This document shows, piece after piece, positions 7,760 to 16,783 of a stretch of 64,000 bases of DNA. The notes below the pieces were generated by a model that saw only the letters and a program-made list of their open reading frames with translations, had not been told where the DNA came from and did no database searches. The stretch's first letter is position 1. The number at the start of each line of letters is the position of its first letter. The DNA is from Achromobacter xylosoxidans (GTDB taxonomy: Bacteria; Pseudomonadota; Gammaproteobacteria; Burkholderiales; Burkholderiaceae_B), in contig NZ_MTLG01000125.1 of assembly GCF_002192695.1 (NCBI RefSeq), positions 1-64,000 of the forward strand, read 5' to 3'. Made by a program: the position numbers and the translations under genes.

Positions 7760-9442
7760 TTGAGCGCCGCCCATGCCAGTACTGCCATCGCCACGCCGGC
7801 CGGCCGCGCGCCCTGGTCGGCGGACCGCGTATTGTTGTGGACCTGCGTCGGCATCCCTCTCGTGGGGCTTGCGCTGTTCTTCCTTTACCCGCTGGCGACC
7901 GTGGCCTGGCGCAGCCTGGTTGAAAAAGACGGCTCGATCGGCCTGGGCAACTATGCCGAGGTCTTCGCGACCCGCGGCGTCCTCACGGCCACGCTGAACA
8001 GCCTGGTCATGAGCGCTGCCACCACGGTGGTCAGCGTCGCGCTGGGCTTTGCCATCGCGTACGGCCTGGATCGCAGCTGCATGCGCGGCAAGGCCGCCGT
8101 GCGGCTGGCGCTGGTGCTGCCGCTGCTGGCGCCATCACTGGTGCAGGGCCTGGGCCTCATTTTCCTGCTGGGACGCAATGGACTGGTGCACCGCTGGACC
8201 GGTTGGGAGATCGACATCTACGGCTTCTGGGGCCTGTTGATCTCCAACGTGTTCTACGCCCTGCCCCAAGCCGTGCTGATCCTGCAGGCGGCATTGCGCA
8301 ACATGGATGCGCGCTACTACGACGCGGCCGAAGTGATGGGCGCATCCAGCTCGCGCCAGTTCTTCGACATCACCCTGCCCAACTGCAAGTTCGGCCTGCT
8401 GAGTGCGGCCTTCGTGGTGTTCGTCATCACGATTACCGACTTCGGCAACGCCGCCGTGATCGGCGGCAATTATCGGGTGCTGGCCACCGAGATCTACAGC
8501 CAGGTATCCGGACAGATGAACTTCGGCATGGGCTCCGTGGTGGGCATTCTGCTGCTGCTGCCCTCGCTGATTTCGGTGCAGATCGAGCGCGTCGCCTCGC
8601 AGCGCCAGTTCGGCTCGGCCTCGCCCAGCGGGCTGCGGGTCACGCCGCAACCGGCCCGCGGGCGCGACGCGGCGTTCACCGCCGGCGTGCTGCTGGCCTG
8701 CGGCACCATCATCCTGACGGTGGCCACGGTGGTCTTCGCCAGCTTCATGCGGCTGTGGCCGTACCGCATGGAGTGGACGCTGAAGCACTACGACATCACG
8801 GTCAGCGGCGGCTATACGCCGCTTTGGACGTCCCTGTACATTTCGCTGGCGGCGGCGGGCGGCGGCGTGCTGCTGTTGTTCTTCCTGAGCTTCGGGGTGT
8901 GCCGCATTCCGCGGGCATGGGCCAAGCTGGTTTATCTGGTGTCAGTGCTGCCAGTGGGGGTTCCGGGCCTGGTGCTGGGCCTGTCGTACATCTTCGCCTT
9001 CAACGCCCCCGGCACGCCCCTATACGCACTGTATGGCAGCGCCGCGCTGATCGCCCTGTGCAACTTCTATCACTATCACACGCAAGGTTTCCTGACGATG
9101 ATGACCGGCATGCGCGCCGTGCCGCAGGCGCTGGAGGAGGCGGTCAGCTGCCTGGGCGGCGGCACGCTGCGGGTGCTGCGCGACGCGGTGCTGCCGCTGA
9201 TCGGCCCAACCGTGCTGGGCGTGTTCTTCTTCCTGTTCATGCGCTCCATGGTGACCCTGTCGGCGGTGATCTTTCTGGTCACGCCATCGGTCAGCGTGGC
9301 GCCCGTTTCCGTCCTGCGCCTGGACGAAGCGGGGTTCGTCTCGCAGGCCGCCGCCTATTCAACCCTTATCATGCTGGTCGTGGGAGGTTCCCTGCTGGCA
9401 TTGCGTGCGCTGATCGCCGCAGCCGCGCGGCGCCGGACATAG
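7760..9442 (+). CDS. ABC transporter permease, fused two-module type (PhnU-like)
   Basis: A 560-residue integral membrane protein with two BPD_transp_1 modules, each with about six membrane segments and an EAA-type loop (YYDAAEVMGASSSRQF near residue 190 and ALEEAVSCLGGGTLRVL near residue 460). Single-gene double permeases of this size accompany ferric/phosphonate-type binding proteins. No ATG is in frame near the N-terminus. A TTG at 7760, 7 bases after GGAG, is the best start; the earlier in-frame codon at 7649 would overlap the ATPase gene by 80 bases and give a non-membrane, arginine-rich leader. Confidence 0.85.
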   Translation: MSAAHASTAIATPAGRAPWSADRVLLWTCVGIPLVGLALFFLYPLATVAWRSLVEKDGSIGLGNYAEVFATRGVLTATLNSLVMSAATTVVSVALGFAIAYGLDRSCMRGKAAVRLALVLPLLAPSLVQGLGLIFLLGRNGLVHRWTGWEIDIYGFWGLLISNVFYALPQAVLILQAALRNMDARYYDAAEVMGASSSRQFFDITLPNCKFGLLSAAFVVFVITITDFGNAAVIGGNYRVLATEIYSQVSGQMNFGMGSVVGILLLLPSLISVQIERVASQRQFGSASPSGLRVTPQPARGRDAAFTAGVLLACGTIILTVATVVFASFMRLWPYRMEWTLKHYDITVSGGYTPLWTSLYISLAAAGGGVLLLFFLSFGVCRIPRAWAKLVYLVSVLPVGVPGLVLGLSYIFAFNAPGTPLYALYGSAALIALCNFYHYHTQGFLTMMTGMRAVPQALEEAVSCLGGGTLRVLRDAVLPLIGPTVLGVFFFLFMRSMVTLSAVIFLVTPSVSVAPVSVLRLDEAGFVSQAAAYSTLIMLVVGGSLLALRALIAAAARRRT

Positions 9443-9459
9443 ATTAGGAAACATCGGAC

Positions 9460-10221
9460 ATGTGGCAAGAAGAGCGGTATCAGAGAATCCGCGCCCTGCT
9501 GTCTTCATTGCAGCAGGTATCGACCGACCGTATCGTCGGCGAACTAGGGGTGTCGAGGGAAACGGTCAGGCGTGACCTGCTGGAACTGGAGGCCATGGGC
9601 GAACTGCGCCGGGTGCACGGCGGCGCCGTGCCGGTGCACAGCGAGCCGCCCATCGCGGAGCGCGTGCATACGCGCGTCAAGTACAAGCGCGCCATCGCGC
9701 GTGCGGCCGCGGGCCTGGTTTCCAGCGGACAGACCCTGTTCCTGGACGCCGGCAGCACCACCAGCGTGCTGGCCGACGAACTGGCCAAGCTGTCGGGCCT
9801 GACCGTCATCACCAACTCGTTCGACGTGGCCTTGAAGGTGGGCGCGGCCGGCAACGGCGCGAACCAGCTCATCATGCTGGGCGGCTCCGTGGGCGGCCCC
9901 GTCTGCGCCACGGCCGGCGACATCACGATCGCCGAGATCCACCGCTATCGCGCGGATCTGGCGCTACTGTCGCCGGTGGGCGTGGATGCCGAATTCGGCG
10001 CCACCAACTACGACCTGCGCGAGGCCGAGGTGGCGCGCGCCATGGCGGCCAGCGCCAAGCAACTGGTGTTGCTGGCCGACTTCAGCAAGATCGGCCTGTG
10101 CAGCCGCGTGTCGTACTGCAGCGCGGACCGCATCGACCATCTGGTCACCAACTCCAGCGCGCAGAAGTCGCCGGCCTACGCCGCCCTGAAATCCGCGGTC
10201 GGCAAGATCGTGGCGGTGTAG
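9460..10221 (+). CDS. DeoR/GlpR-family transcriptional regulator
   Basis: A 253-residue regulator with the N-terminal DeoR helix-turn-helix (VSTDRIVGELGVSRETVRRD, residues about 21-40, followed by LRRVHGGA) and a C-terminal DeoR sensor domain containing LFLDAGSTTSVLADEL and ITNSFDVALKV. Family members usually bind phosphorylated metabolites, which fits a neighbourhood with a phosphatase and phosphonate-type importer. It is 17 bases after the permease gene and probably autoregulates the transporter operon, perhaps through the half sites at 5551-5603. Confidence 0.9.
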   Translation: MWQEERYQRIRALLSSLQQVSTDRIVGELGVSRETVRRDLLELEAMGELRRVHGGAVPVHSEPPIAERVHTRVKYKRAIARAAAGLVSSGQTLFLDAGSTTSVLADELAKLSGLTVITNSFDVALKVGAAGNGANQLIMLGGSVGGPVCATAGDITIAEIHRYRADLALLSPVGVDAEFGATNYDLREAEVARAMAASAKQLVLLADFSKIGLCSRVSYCSADRIDHLVTNSSAQKSPAYAALKSAVGKIVAV

Positions 10222-10240
10222 CGCTACCGTCGGTGGCGCG

Positions 10241-11242
10241 TCAGTCCAGCGACACGCCGGCGGTCTTCACCATGTCGGCCCAGTACACGGTGTCTTCCTG
10301 CAGCCGCGTCTTGAACGCGGCGGGCTGGCTGCCCACCGCCCAGCTGCCGCCGCTGTTGATCTTGGCGATCACGGCGGGCGATTTCATCGCCTGCCCCACG
10401 GCTTGCGCCAGGTAGGCGATGCGTTCGGGCGGCGTGCCGGCGGGCGCGAACAGTCCGTACCAGTCATCGGCGGTAATGCCCTCCATGCCCGCCTGCTTGA
10501 GCGTGGGCGCCCCCTTGAAGATGCCGATGCTGTTCTCGTGGCTGAGCGCCAGGATGCGCAGCTTGCCGGCGGCGACCATGGGTTCGGCCGACGCCGGCGA
10601 AGTTATCAACATGTCCACCGTGCCGCCCATCAGGTCGGTGATGGCGGGCGCCGCGCCGCGGTACGGCACGTGCACCAGTTTCACGTCGGCCTTCTGCGAC
10701 AGCAGCGCCCCCATCAGATGGCTCATGGTGCCATTGCCGGGCGTGGCGTAGGTAATCACGCCGGGCTGCTTGCGCGCGGCTTCCAGATAATCGTTCAGTG
10801 TGCGGTACGGGCTCTCGCTGCGCGCCACCAGCACCAGCGGCGCCGAGGTGATCTGCGAGATGGGTGTGAAGTCCTTGACCGGATCAAAGCCCACGTTCTT
10901 GTACAGGCGCGGATTGACGGCCATCACGCTGGTCTGCGACATCACCAGGGTGTAGCCGTCGGGCTTGGCGCGCGCGACTTGCGCCGTGCCGACATTGCCG
11001 CCAGCGCCCGAGCGGTTTTCCACCACCACGCTCTGGCCCGTGATGGCGCCCAGTTCCTGCGCCAGCAGGCGCGCGACGCCATCATTGCCCCCGCCCGGAG
11101 GAAACGGCGATACGACCGTGATGGCCTGCTTGGGATAGTCCGGCAGCGGCGCAGGCGCCTGGGCGTGGACCACCGTCCCCCACAGCAGGCCGGCGAGCGC
11201 CGCGGCAGCGGCCTTGCTTACGTGCGATGCATGGTGCTTCAT
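10241..11242 (-). CDS. Bug-family (TctC-like) periplasmic solute-binding protein
   Basis: A 333-residue Bug protein. After a signal peptide (AAAALAGLLWGTVVHAQA) the mature part starts DYPKQAITVVSPFPPGGGNDGVARLLAQ, the Bug N-terminal signature, and contains GYTLVMSQTS and VPYRGAAPAITDLMGG. The start at 11242 (MKHHASH) is chosen; the open frame continues upstream without a membrane-signal feature. Bug proteins capture carboxylates for TctAB-type permeases. No TctAB genes are adjacent, so this is an orphan, as is common in Bordetella and Achromobacter. It converges on the DeoR gene with 19 bases between stops. Confidence 0.9.
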   Translation of the reverse strand: MKHHASHVSKAAAAALAGLLWGTVVHAQAPAPLPDYPKQAITVVSPFPPGGGNDGVARLLAQELGAITGQSVVVENRSGAGGNVGTAQVARAKPDGYTLVMSQTSVMAVNPRLYKNVGFDPVKDFTPISQITSAPLVLVARSESPYRTLNDYLEAARKQPGVITYATPGNGTMSHLMGALLSQKADVKLVHVPYRGAAPAITDLMGGTVDMLITSPASAEPMVAAGKLRILALSHENSIGIFKGAPTLKQAGMEGITADDWYGLFAPAGTPPERIAYLAQAVGQAMKSPAVIAKINSGGSWAVGSQPAAFKTRLQEDTVYWADMVKTAGVSLD

Positions 11243-11405
11243 CTGATTTCCCCTTGTGATCGGCGGCCGGATACTCGGCCGTCCTTTGCATTCCGGTTCG
11301 GCATGAACCGTCCGCACCCCGGCCGCGCAGGCCGGGGCGTACTTTTCGGATTGATGCGTCTGCTGTGCCGCGGGGCCGGATCAGGCGGGCGCGGCGGCTG
11401 CGGTG

Positions 11406-14186
11406 TCAGCGGGCCGGAAAGCGGTAGCCCGCCAATTCGCGTTCGTCGATCTGCTTGACCAGATTGGTCTCCCAGGCCAGGTACTGGCGCGCGGCGGCCT
11501 TGTTGCCGTCGTGGCGGTCATGCACGAAAAACAGGTAGTCGATGCAGTCGGCGTCGACGGGCTCGGCCGGCGTGGATGCCAAGGCGATGCCTTGCGCGGA
11601 CCAGCCGGAGGGGTCGCCGGTATTGGCATGGATGTCGTTCACACCCAGCCCCCGCAGGTCCTGCGCGGCCCACGCAGCCAGGGCGGCGTCCTCGGCCAGC
11701 AGCACCACGGGACGCGCGGCGTCCAGGCGCAGGCTGGCCAGCCGCGGGCGGATGGACCAGCGCGCGCCTGCGATATGGCTGGCGCGATAGCGCATGCTGG
11801 GACGAAGGTCGACCAGCTGCGCGCCCTGCGCAAGCGCGGCGGCAAGCTGCGCATCGTCCAGCAGGGGCAAATTCGGCGCCAGCGCCTTTTCCACAGGGTT
11901 GTCCAGCCGCGCCTGCACGCCTTCGCGCAGCACGCAGGCGTCCCAGCCCATCTGCCGCAGCCAGCTGGCGACCACCGGCGCGCGCACGCCTTCGGCGTCG
12001 AACACGACGATGCGCGCGCCGCGCACCGCCAGGTACTGATCCGTGGCCTGGATCAACTGGCCACCGGGCGTGTGCTGGGCGCCGGGCAAGGAGCCTTGCG
12101 CGTATTCTTCAGCGCTGCGCACATCGCACAAGAAGGTGCTGCGGGTCTTGTCGCGCAACCACGCCTGCACGTCTTCCGCGACCACCACCGGCACGCCATG
12201 GCTTTCGGCCAATCGCAAGGAGCGCTGCGCCAGCCCGGGCAGGTCCTGCGGCGCGATGCCGTCGTCGTAGCGGCGGCGCGCGCCGTGTTCGAGCTGCAGG
12301 TCCTCGAGATACCAACCCTGGGTGCCGTTCTCCAGCGCGTAGACGGGATTGGGCACGCCCAGGTTGATCAGCGTCTGCGCGCCGATGATGCTGCGCGTGC
12401 GGCCGGCGCAATTCACCACGATGGTGGTCTGCGGATTGCTGGCCAGCATGTGGGCGCGCAGCGCCAGCTCGCCGTTGGGGCAGCAGATGCCGCCGGGAAT
12501 GCTCATCTTCTGGTATTCGGCAAAGGGCCTGCCGTCCAGCACAATCAAGTCATCGCCGCGGCGCTGGCGTTCGGCCAGGTCACGCGCGCCGATGCGGGGG
12601 GTGTGGAAAACTTCTTCGGCCAGTTCGCCGAAGGTCTTGCTGGGCACGTTCACGCCGGCAAAAACGGCATAGCCATCGCGCTGCCATTGCGCGATGCCGC
12701 CGACCAGGCGATGCACCTTGCGGTATCCGAGCGCCGCCAAGGCCTGCACCGCGCGCGCCGCCGTGTCGTCGGCGCCGCCCTCGTCGTAGACCGCGATCCG
12801 CACATCGCGTCGCGGCGCGAGACGCACGATATCCACTTCCAGCCGGCTGTAGGGCACGGGCGCGGCATAGAACAGATGCCCCTCGCCATACTGGCCATGC
12901 TCGCGCACGTCCAGCAACGCGATCTCCGCGCCGTCATGCAGCCACTGCTTGAGCGTGTGCGGATCGATGTCGACGACGGGCTGGTCTTGGGTGGGATGCA
13001 TCATGGTGTTCAGATAGGACTGAGAAATTTTGGATAGCGCTTGCTCGAGATCGGCGATGAGGTCATCGGGATCCTCCAGGCCCACATGCAGGCGCAGCAT
13101 GGCGCCGCGCCGCGCGGGATCCGGCAGGGACCGCGCCGCGCCCAGATTGACGGGTATCACCAGGCTTTCGAAGCCGCCCCACGATGCGCCTATGCCGAAC
13201 AGCCGCAGGCTGTTGATAAGTCGCTCAACCGCGTCAACGGTGACCGCGCCGCCGAATTCCACCGTCAGGAGACCATTGGCGCCGCTGCAATCGCGTTGCC
13301 ACAGCACATGGGAAGGATCGCCAGGCAAGGCTGGGCACAGCACACGCGCCACTTCCGGACGGCCCAACAGAAAGTCGGCCACGCGCAGGGCGCTGCGAGC
13401 GTGCTGCGCCATGCGCAGGGACAAGGTGCGCATGCCGCGCAACACCAGATAGGCATCATCGGCGCCGACGGTCTGCCCCAGGTCCACGGTGGCGCGCTCC
13501 AGCGCATTCCAGGCGCGCGAGTTGGCGACCACCGCGCCCATCATCACGTCGGCGTGTCCGCCCAGGTACTTCGTGGCCGCCAGGATGGAGATGTCGGCGC
13601 CCAGCGTGAGCGGTTTGTGCAGCAGTCCGGAGGCCCAGGTGTTATCCACAGCCAGCCAACAATCATGCGCACGGGCCAACGCGACCAGCGCCGGCAGGTC
13701 GGGCATCTCGTAAGTCAGCGAGCCCGGCGACTCCGCGTAGATCATGCGGGTCTCGGGACGAATGAGCGCCTCGATGCCTGCGCCGTCCGGCCGATAGTAC
13801 GTGTAAGCGATGCCGAGCCGCGACAGGTGCTCGGCGCAGAAGCGGCGCACGGGCTCGTACACCGCGTCCGTGATCAGCACATGGTCGCCGGTGCGCAGAT
13901 AGGCCAGCAGCACTGTGGCGATGGCGGCCTGGCCGGTGGGATACAGCTTGGCGCGATAGCCCTCTTCCAGCTCCACCAATGCATCTTCAAGCGCGTGCGT
14001 GCTATCGGTGCCGCGCGCGCCGTAGGACGGCAGGCGTTCCTGGTCGCGGCGGCCGCGCGTGTCGCGCCAAGCCTGCACGCTGTCGAAGACGTAGGTGCTG
14101 GCGCGCGTGACGGGCGTATTGACCCAGCCGCGATGAGGGCGACCTGCGCGCAACAGGCGCGTGGCGGACCGATAGGGCTTGTCCAT
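11406..14186 (-). CDS. Fusion: cystathionine-lyase-like PLP enzyme + four rhodanese domains
   Basis: A continuous 926-residue frame. Residues 1-394 form a complete Cys/Met-metabolism PLP enzyme (SAGLL-type VDNTWASGLLHKPL, PLP lysine in ILAATKYLGGHAD, C-terminal RLHVGLEDPDDLIADLEQAL). Residues from about 396 carry four rhodanese modules. Only the second has the catalytic CxxxxR loop (VNCAGRTRS); the equivalent positions in the others are YDEGG, FDAEGVR and LAED. The two parts are normally separate proteins, and an internal ATGATG at 13004-12999 would start a free-standing 532-residue rhodanese protein. The start is 2 bases after the dioxygenase stop, so translation is coupled. The inferred role is lyase-derived sulfur handed to a sulfurtransferase. 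A one-base indel near 13015-13030 could also explain the fusion. Confidence 0.8.
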   Translation of the reverse strand: MDKPYRSATRLLRAGRPHRGWVNTPVTRASTYVFDSVQAWRDTRGRRDQERLPSYGARGTDSTHALEDALVELEEGYRAKLYPTGQAAIATVLLAYLRTGDHVLITDAVYEPVRRFCAEHLSRLGIAYTYYRPDGAGIEALIRPETRMIYAESPGSLTYEMPDLPALVALARAHDCWLAVDNTWASGLLHKPLTLGADISILAATKYLGGHADVMMGAVVANSRAWNALERATVDLGQTVGADDAYLVLRGMRTLSLRMAQHARSALRVADFLLGRPEVARVLCPALPGDPSHVLWQRDCSGANGLLTVEFGGAVTVDAVERLINSLRLFGIGASWGGFESLVIPVNLGAARSLPDPARRGAMLRLHVGLEDPDDLIADLEQALSKISQSYLNTMMHPTQDQPVVDIDPHTLKQWLHDGAEIALLDVREHGQYGEGHLFYAAPVPYSRLEVDIVRLAPRRDVRIAVYDEGGADDTAARAVQALAALGYRKVHRLVGGIAQWQRDGYAVFAGVNVPSKTFGELAEEVFHTPRIGARDLAERQRRGDDLIVLDGRPFAEYQKMSIPGGICCPNGELALRAHMLASNPQTTIVVNCAGRTRSIIGAQTLINLGVPNPVYALENGTQGWYLEDLQLEHGARRRYDDGIAPQDLPGLAQRSLRLAESHGVPVVVAEDVQAWLRDKTRSTFLCDVRSAEEYAQGSLPGAQHTPGGQLIQATDQYLAVRGARIVVFDAEGVRAPVVASWLRQMGWDACVLREGVQARLDNPVEKALAPNLPLLDDAQLAAALAQGAQLVDLRPSMRYRASHIAGARWSIRPRLASLRLDAARPVVLLAEDAALAAWAAQDLRGLGVNDIHANTGDPSGWSAQGIALASTPAEPVDADCIDYLFFVHDRHDGNKAAARQYLAWETNLVKQIDERELAGYRFPAR

Positions 14187-14188
14187 GA

Positions 14189-14776
14189 TCAGCGGCGCGT
14201 CTGCACGCCGATCGGCATGACTTTGCAGGTGCCGGCTGCCAGATCGAACGCCAGGCGCTCGGTCAGCGTTTCCAGCGCGCGGCCGTACATGTGCAGATGG
14301 CGGATGACGCTGTCGCCCTGGATTTCCACGGCGTGGATATCGTCCGGCATCAGCGCGATGCCCGCGCCGGGGCCGACCACCACGGTGCCGGTCTTCTCGA
14401 GACGGCCCACGCCAGGCACGGAGCCGTCGTCGCTGCGGTCGTAGACGTAGTTGTATTCCACGCCTTCCACGGCCGCGATACAGGCCCAGGTCGTGTGGTT
14501 GTGCGGAACGATCTGCTTGCCCGGACGCATGACGTTCAGATAGAGCGCGTAGCTCTTGTCGGCGTCTTCGGCGATCAGGTAGCGGGCCTGGCGCTCGCCA
14601 TCTTCCGGCGCGGGATAGCGGTCGGCGGCCCACCAGTCGGTGTGGCCGGCCAAGCCGATCAATTCGTCCAGCACGGTCTGCAGGCTGTCGCGGTTCAGCC
14701 CCTTATTTCCTACAGTTTTTTTAATATTTCCGATGGCGTTGCTGATACCCGCCTGATGAGGATGCGCGTTGCTCAC
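14189..14776 (-). CDS. Cysteine-dioxygenase-family thiol dioxygenase
   Basis: A 195-residue cupin of the cysteine dioxygenase type, which uses Fe(II) and O2 to oxidise a thiol to a sulfinate. The three-histidine iron site is visible in IVPHNHTTW and in [11 protein letters not shown], and DIHAVEI lies between. Bacterial members of this size act on cysteine or on 3-mercaptopropionate; the sequence alone does not decide. It is the first gene of the minus-strand sulfur operon, 2 bases before the PLP-rhodanese fusion, and is transcribed divergently from a LysR regulator 116 bases away. Confidence 0.87.
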   Translation of the reverse strand: MSNAHPHQAGISNAIGNIKKTVGNKGLNRDSLQTVLDELIGLAGHTDWWAADRYPAPEDGERQARYLIAEDADKSYALYLNVMRPGKQIVPHNHTTWACIAAVEGVEYNYVYDRSDDGSVPGVGRLEKTGTVVVGPGAGIALMPDDIHAVEIQGDSVIRHLHMYGRALETLTERLAFDLAAGTCKVMPIGVQTRR

Positions 14777-14862
14777 TTTGTGTTTTCCCTATTTTCATGA
14801 GTTATGGCATTGAATGTATCCCCCCTCCCCGTGAGGAACAATTTAAATTGCCTTAAGATTCC

Positions 14863-14877
14863 ATTAGCATCGCTAAT
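14863..14877. promoter_or_regulatory. LysR-type T-N11-A box
   Basis: A perfect inverted repeat ATTAGC-atc-GCTAAT lies in the divergent gap between the dioxygenase and LysR genes and satisfies the T-N11-A rule. It ends 15 bases before the LysR start codon, a place suited to autorepression plus activation of the divergent operon. Confidence 0.55.
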
Positions 14878-14892
14878 ACTTTCTAGACGCCC

Positions 14893-15825
14893 ATGCGCAA
14901 CCTGGATCTGGACCTGCTCCGCACGCTGACGGCCATCGCCCGGCACGACACTTTTTCGGAAGCCGCCAATCGGCTGCACAAGACGCAGTCCGCCGTGACG
15001 CAGCAGATGCAGCGGCTGGAATCCCTCATCGGCCAGCCCTTGTTCGAGAAGCAGGGCCGCAACAAGGTGCTTTCGTCGCATGGGCGGCGTCTGGTGGAAT
15101 ACGCCCGCCACATGCTGGCCATCAACGATGAGGCGCTGCGCGCCCTGCAGGACGGGCCGCTGGAAGGCGACCTGAAGCTGGGCGCGCCGCTGGACGTGGC
15201 GGACTCGATCCTGCCCACGCTGCTGACGCACATCGCGCGCTCGGCGCCGCGCGTGAAACTCGAGATCCGCACGGACCGCAGCCCCTTCCTGATGGATGCC
15301 CTGCGCGCGGGCGAACTCGATCTGACGATATCCACGCGCTTCGACCAGGACTTCGAGGGCGTGGCGCTGCGCACTTCGCCCACGGTGTGGCTGGCGTCCG
15401 CCGATTACGTGCACGACATGCATGCGCCCGTGCCGCTGGTGCTGGCCGACGAACCCAGCATCTTCCGCCGGCTGGCGCTCACAGCGCTGGAGCAGGCGCG
15501 CGTGCGCTGGCACACCAACTATGTGGCGCCGACGCTGGTGGGAATAAAGGCCGCGCTGCGCGCCGGCCTGGGCGTCACCGCGCGCAGCGTGGAACTGTTG
15601 GGGCCGGAAATGCGGGTGTTGGGCGAAAAGGAAGGATTGCCGCCCTTACCCGACGTGACGTACTTCCTGTGGATAAGGCCTGACCTGATCAATCCGCTGA
15701 CGCGGCAGGTCTATGACATGCTCAAGACCAGCCTGGGACTGGCGCAGCAAGGCGATGCGGCGGCCGCGCCGCCGCGCATCAATAGCGGTCGAACAGATCC
15801 TGCAGGGCCGCCGGATCGCGCGTGA
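14893..15825 (+). CDS. LysR-family transcriptional regulator of the sulfur operon
   Basis: A 310-residue LysR protein. The N-terminal winged helix shows LLRTLTAIARHDTFSEAANR and HKTQSAVTQQMQRLE (residues about 8-45); the remainder is a periplasmic-binding-like effector domain. It is divergent from the thiol dioxygenase/PLP-rhodanese operon and so likely controls it in response to a sulfur compound (inference). Its 3' end overlaps the convergent asparaginase gene by 47 bases, so the last 15 or so residues (rich in Ala, Pro and Arg) may be a recent extension. Confidence 0.9.
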   Translation: MRNLDLDLLRTLTAIARHDTFSEAANRLHKTQSAVTQQMQRLESLIGQPLFEKQGRNKVLSSHGRRLVEYARHMLAINDEALRALQDGPLEGDLKLGAPLDVADSILPTLLTHIARSAPRVKLEIRTDRSPFLMDALRAGELDLTISTRFDQDFEGVALRTSPTVWLASADYVHDMHAPVPLVLADEPSIFRRLALTALEQARVRWHTNYVAPTLVGIKAALRAGLGVTARSVELLGPEMRVLGEKEGLPPLPDVTYFLWIRPDLINPLTRQVYDMLKTSLGLAQQGDAAAAPPRINSGRTDPAGPPDRA

Positions 15826-16783
15826 GCGACAAGCCCAGCATCAGCAGGATGCGGGCTTTCTGGGGATTCAGATCGCGCGCGGCGACAAAACCCAGGCTGG
15901 CGTCATCGAGTTCAACGTCGCGCGCCACGAAGCCGCTGCCCGTGCGGCTGGAGCGCACCACCGCCACACCATTGGCCGCGGCACGGCTCAGGCCGTCGAT
16001 GGCGAGGTCCGTGGCATTGCCGTCGCCGACACCGGCCAGCACGATGCCGTCGGCGGCATCCGCCAGGAAATCGATCAGGTCGGCCTGCAAGTTGGCGTGC
16101 GCATAGACGACATCCACGCGAGGCCAGCCGGCCTTCCCCAACAATGCGAGTGAAAACTCGCTTTCCACGGTATGCGTGGTGGTGTTGCGCGAATAGAAGA
16201 ACGGCGCGCCGCCATGCATGACGCCCGCGCGGCCGCGATTGGGCGAGGCGAAGGCGCACAGGCCGGCGCTGGCAATCTTCTGAATCTCGCGGGCGTAGTG
16301 CACGTCTTCGTTCATGACGACGAGCGGCCCGCGGCCGCGCGCATCGGGATGGCGCGCCAGCGCCACCGCGTTATACAGATTGGCCGGACCTTCGGCGCCC
16401 AGCGCGGTGGCGGGACGCATGGCACCCACCAGCACCACGGGCTTGTCGTGGCGTATCACCAGACTCAGGAAGTACGCCGTCTCCTCAAGCGTATCCGTGC
16501 CGTGCGTGATGACGATGCCTGCCACCGAGGCGTCGCGGCACAGCGCGTCCACGCGCTCGGCCAGCGCGCGCCACACGGCGTGCGTCATGTTCTGGCTGCC
16601 GACATTGGCGACCTGCTCGGCGCGGATCTCGGCAATGCCCGCCAGCTGCGGCACGGCGGCCAGCAAGTCGTCGACGGAAAACGACCCCGCCTTGTAGCCG
16701 GCGGAGGTCGCATCGGCCTGGGCGCCGGCGATCGTGCCGCCCGTCGCCAGTACCGCGATGACAGGCAGCGCGCGCTCAGGCAT
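15779..16783 (-). CDS. L-asparaginase (type II family)
   Basis: A 334-residue asparaginase/glutaminase-family enzyme hydrolysing asparagine to aspartate and ammonia. The nucleophile motif ATGGTIAG (about residue 13) and second motif ITHGTDTLEETAYFL (about residue 93) are intact. No signal peptide is seen (N-terminus MPERALPVIAVL), so cytoplasmic action is likely despite type II sequence features. The start overlaps the parB stop by 8 bases, so it is probably the distal gene of the mnmG-rsmG-parA-GNAT-parB transcript. It ends convergently inside the LysR coding end. Confidence 0.92.
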   Translation of the reverse strand: MPERALPVIAVLATGGTIAGAQADATSAGYKAGSFSVDDLLAAVPQLAGIAEIRAEQVANVGSQNMTHAVWRALAERVDALCRDASVAGIVITHGTDTLEETAYFLSLVIRHDKPVVLVGAMRPATALGAEGPANLYNAVALARHPDARGRGPLVVMNEDVHYAREIQKIASAGLCAFASPNRGRAGVMHGGAPFFYSRNTTTHTVESEFSLALLGKAGWPRVDVVYAHANLQADLIDFLADAADGIVLAGVGDGNATDLAIDGLSRAAANGVAVVRSSRTGSGFVARDVELDDASLGFVAARDLNPQKARILLMLGLSLTRDPAALQDLFDRY

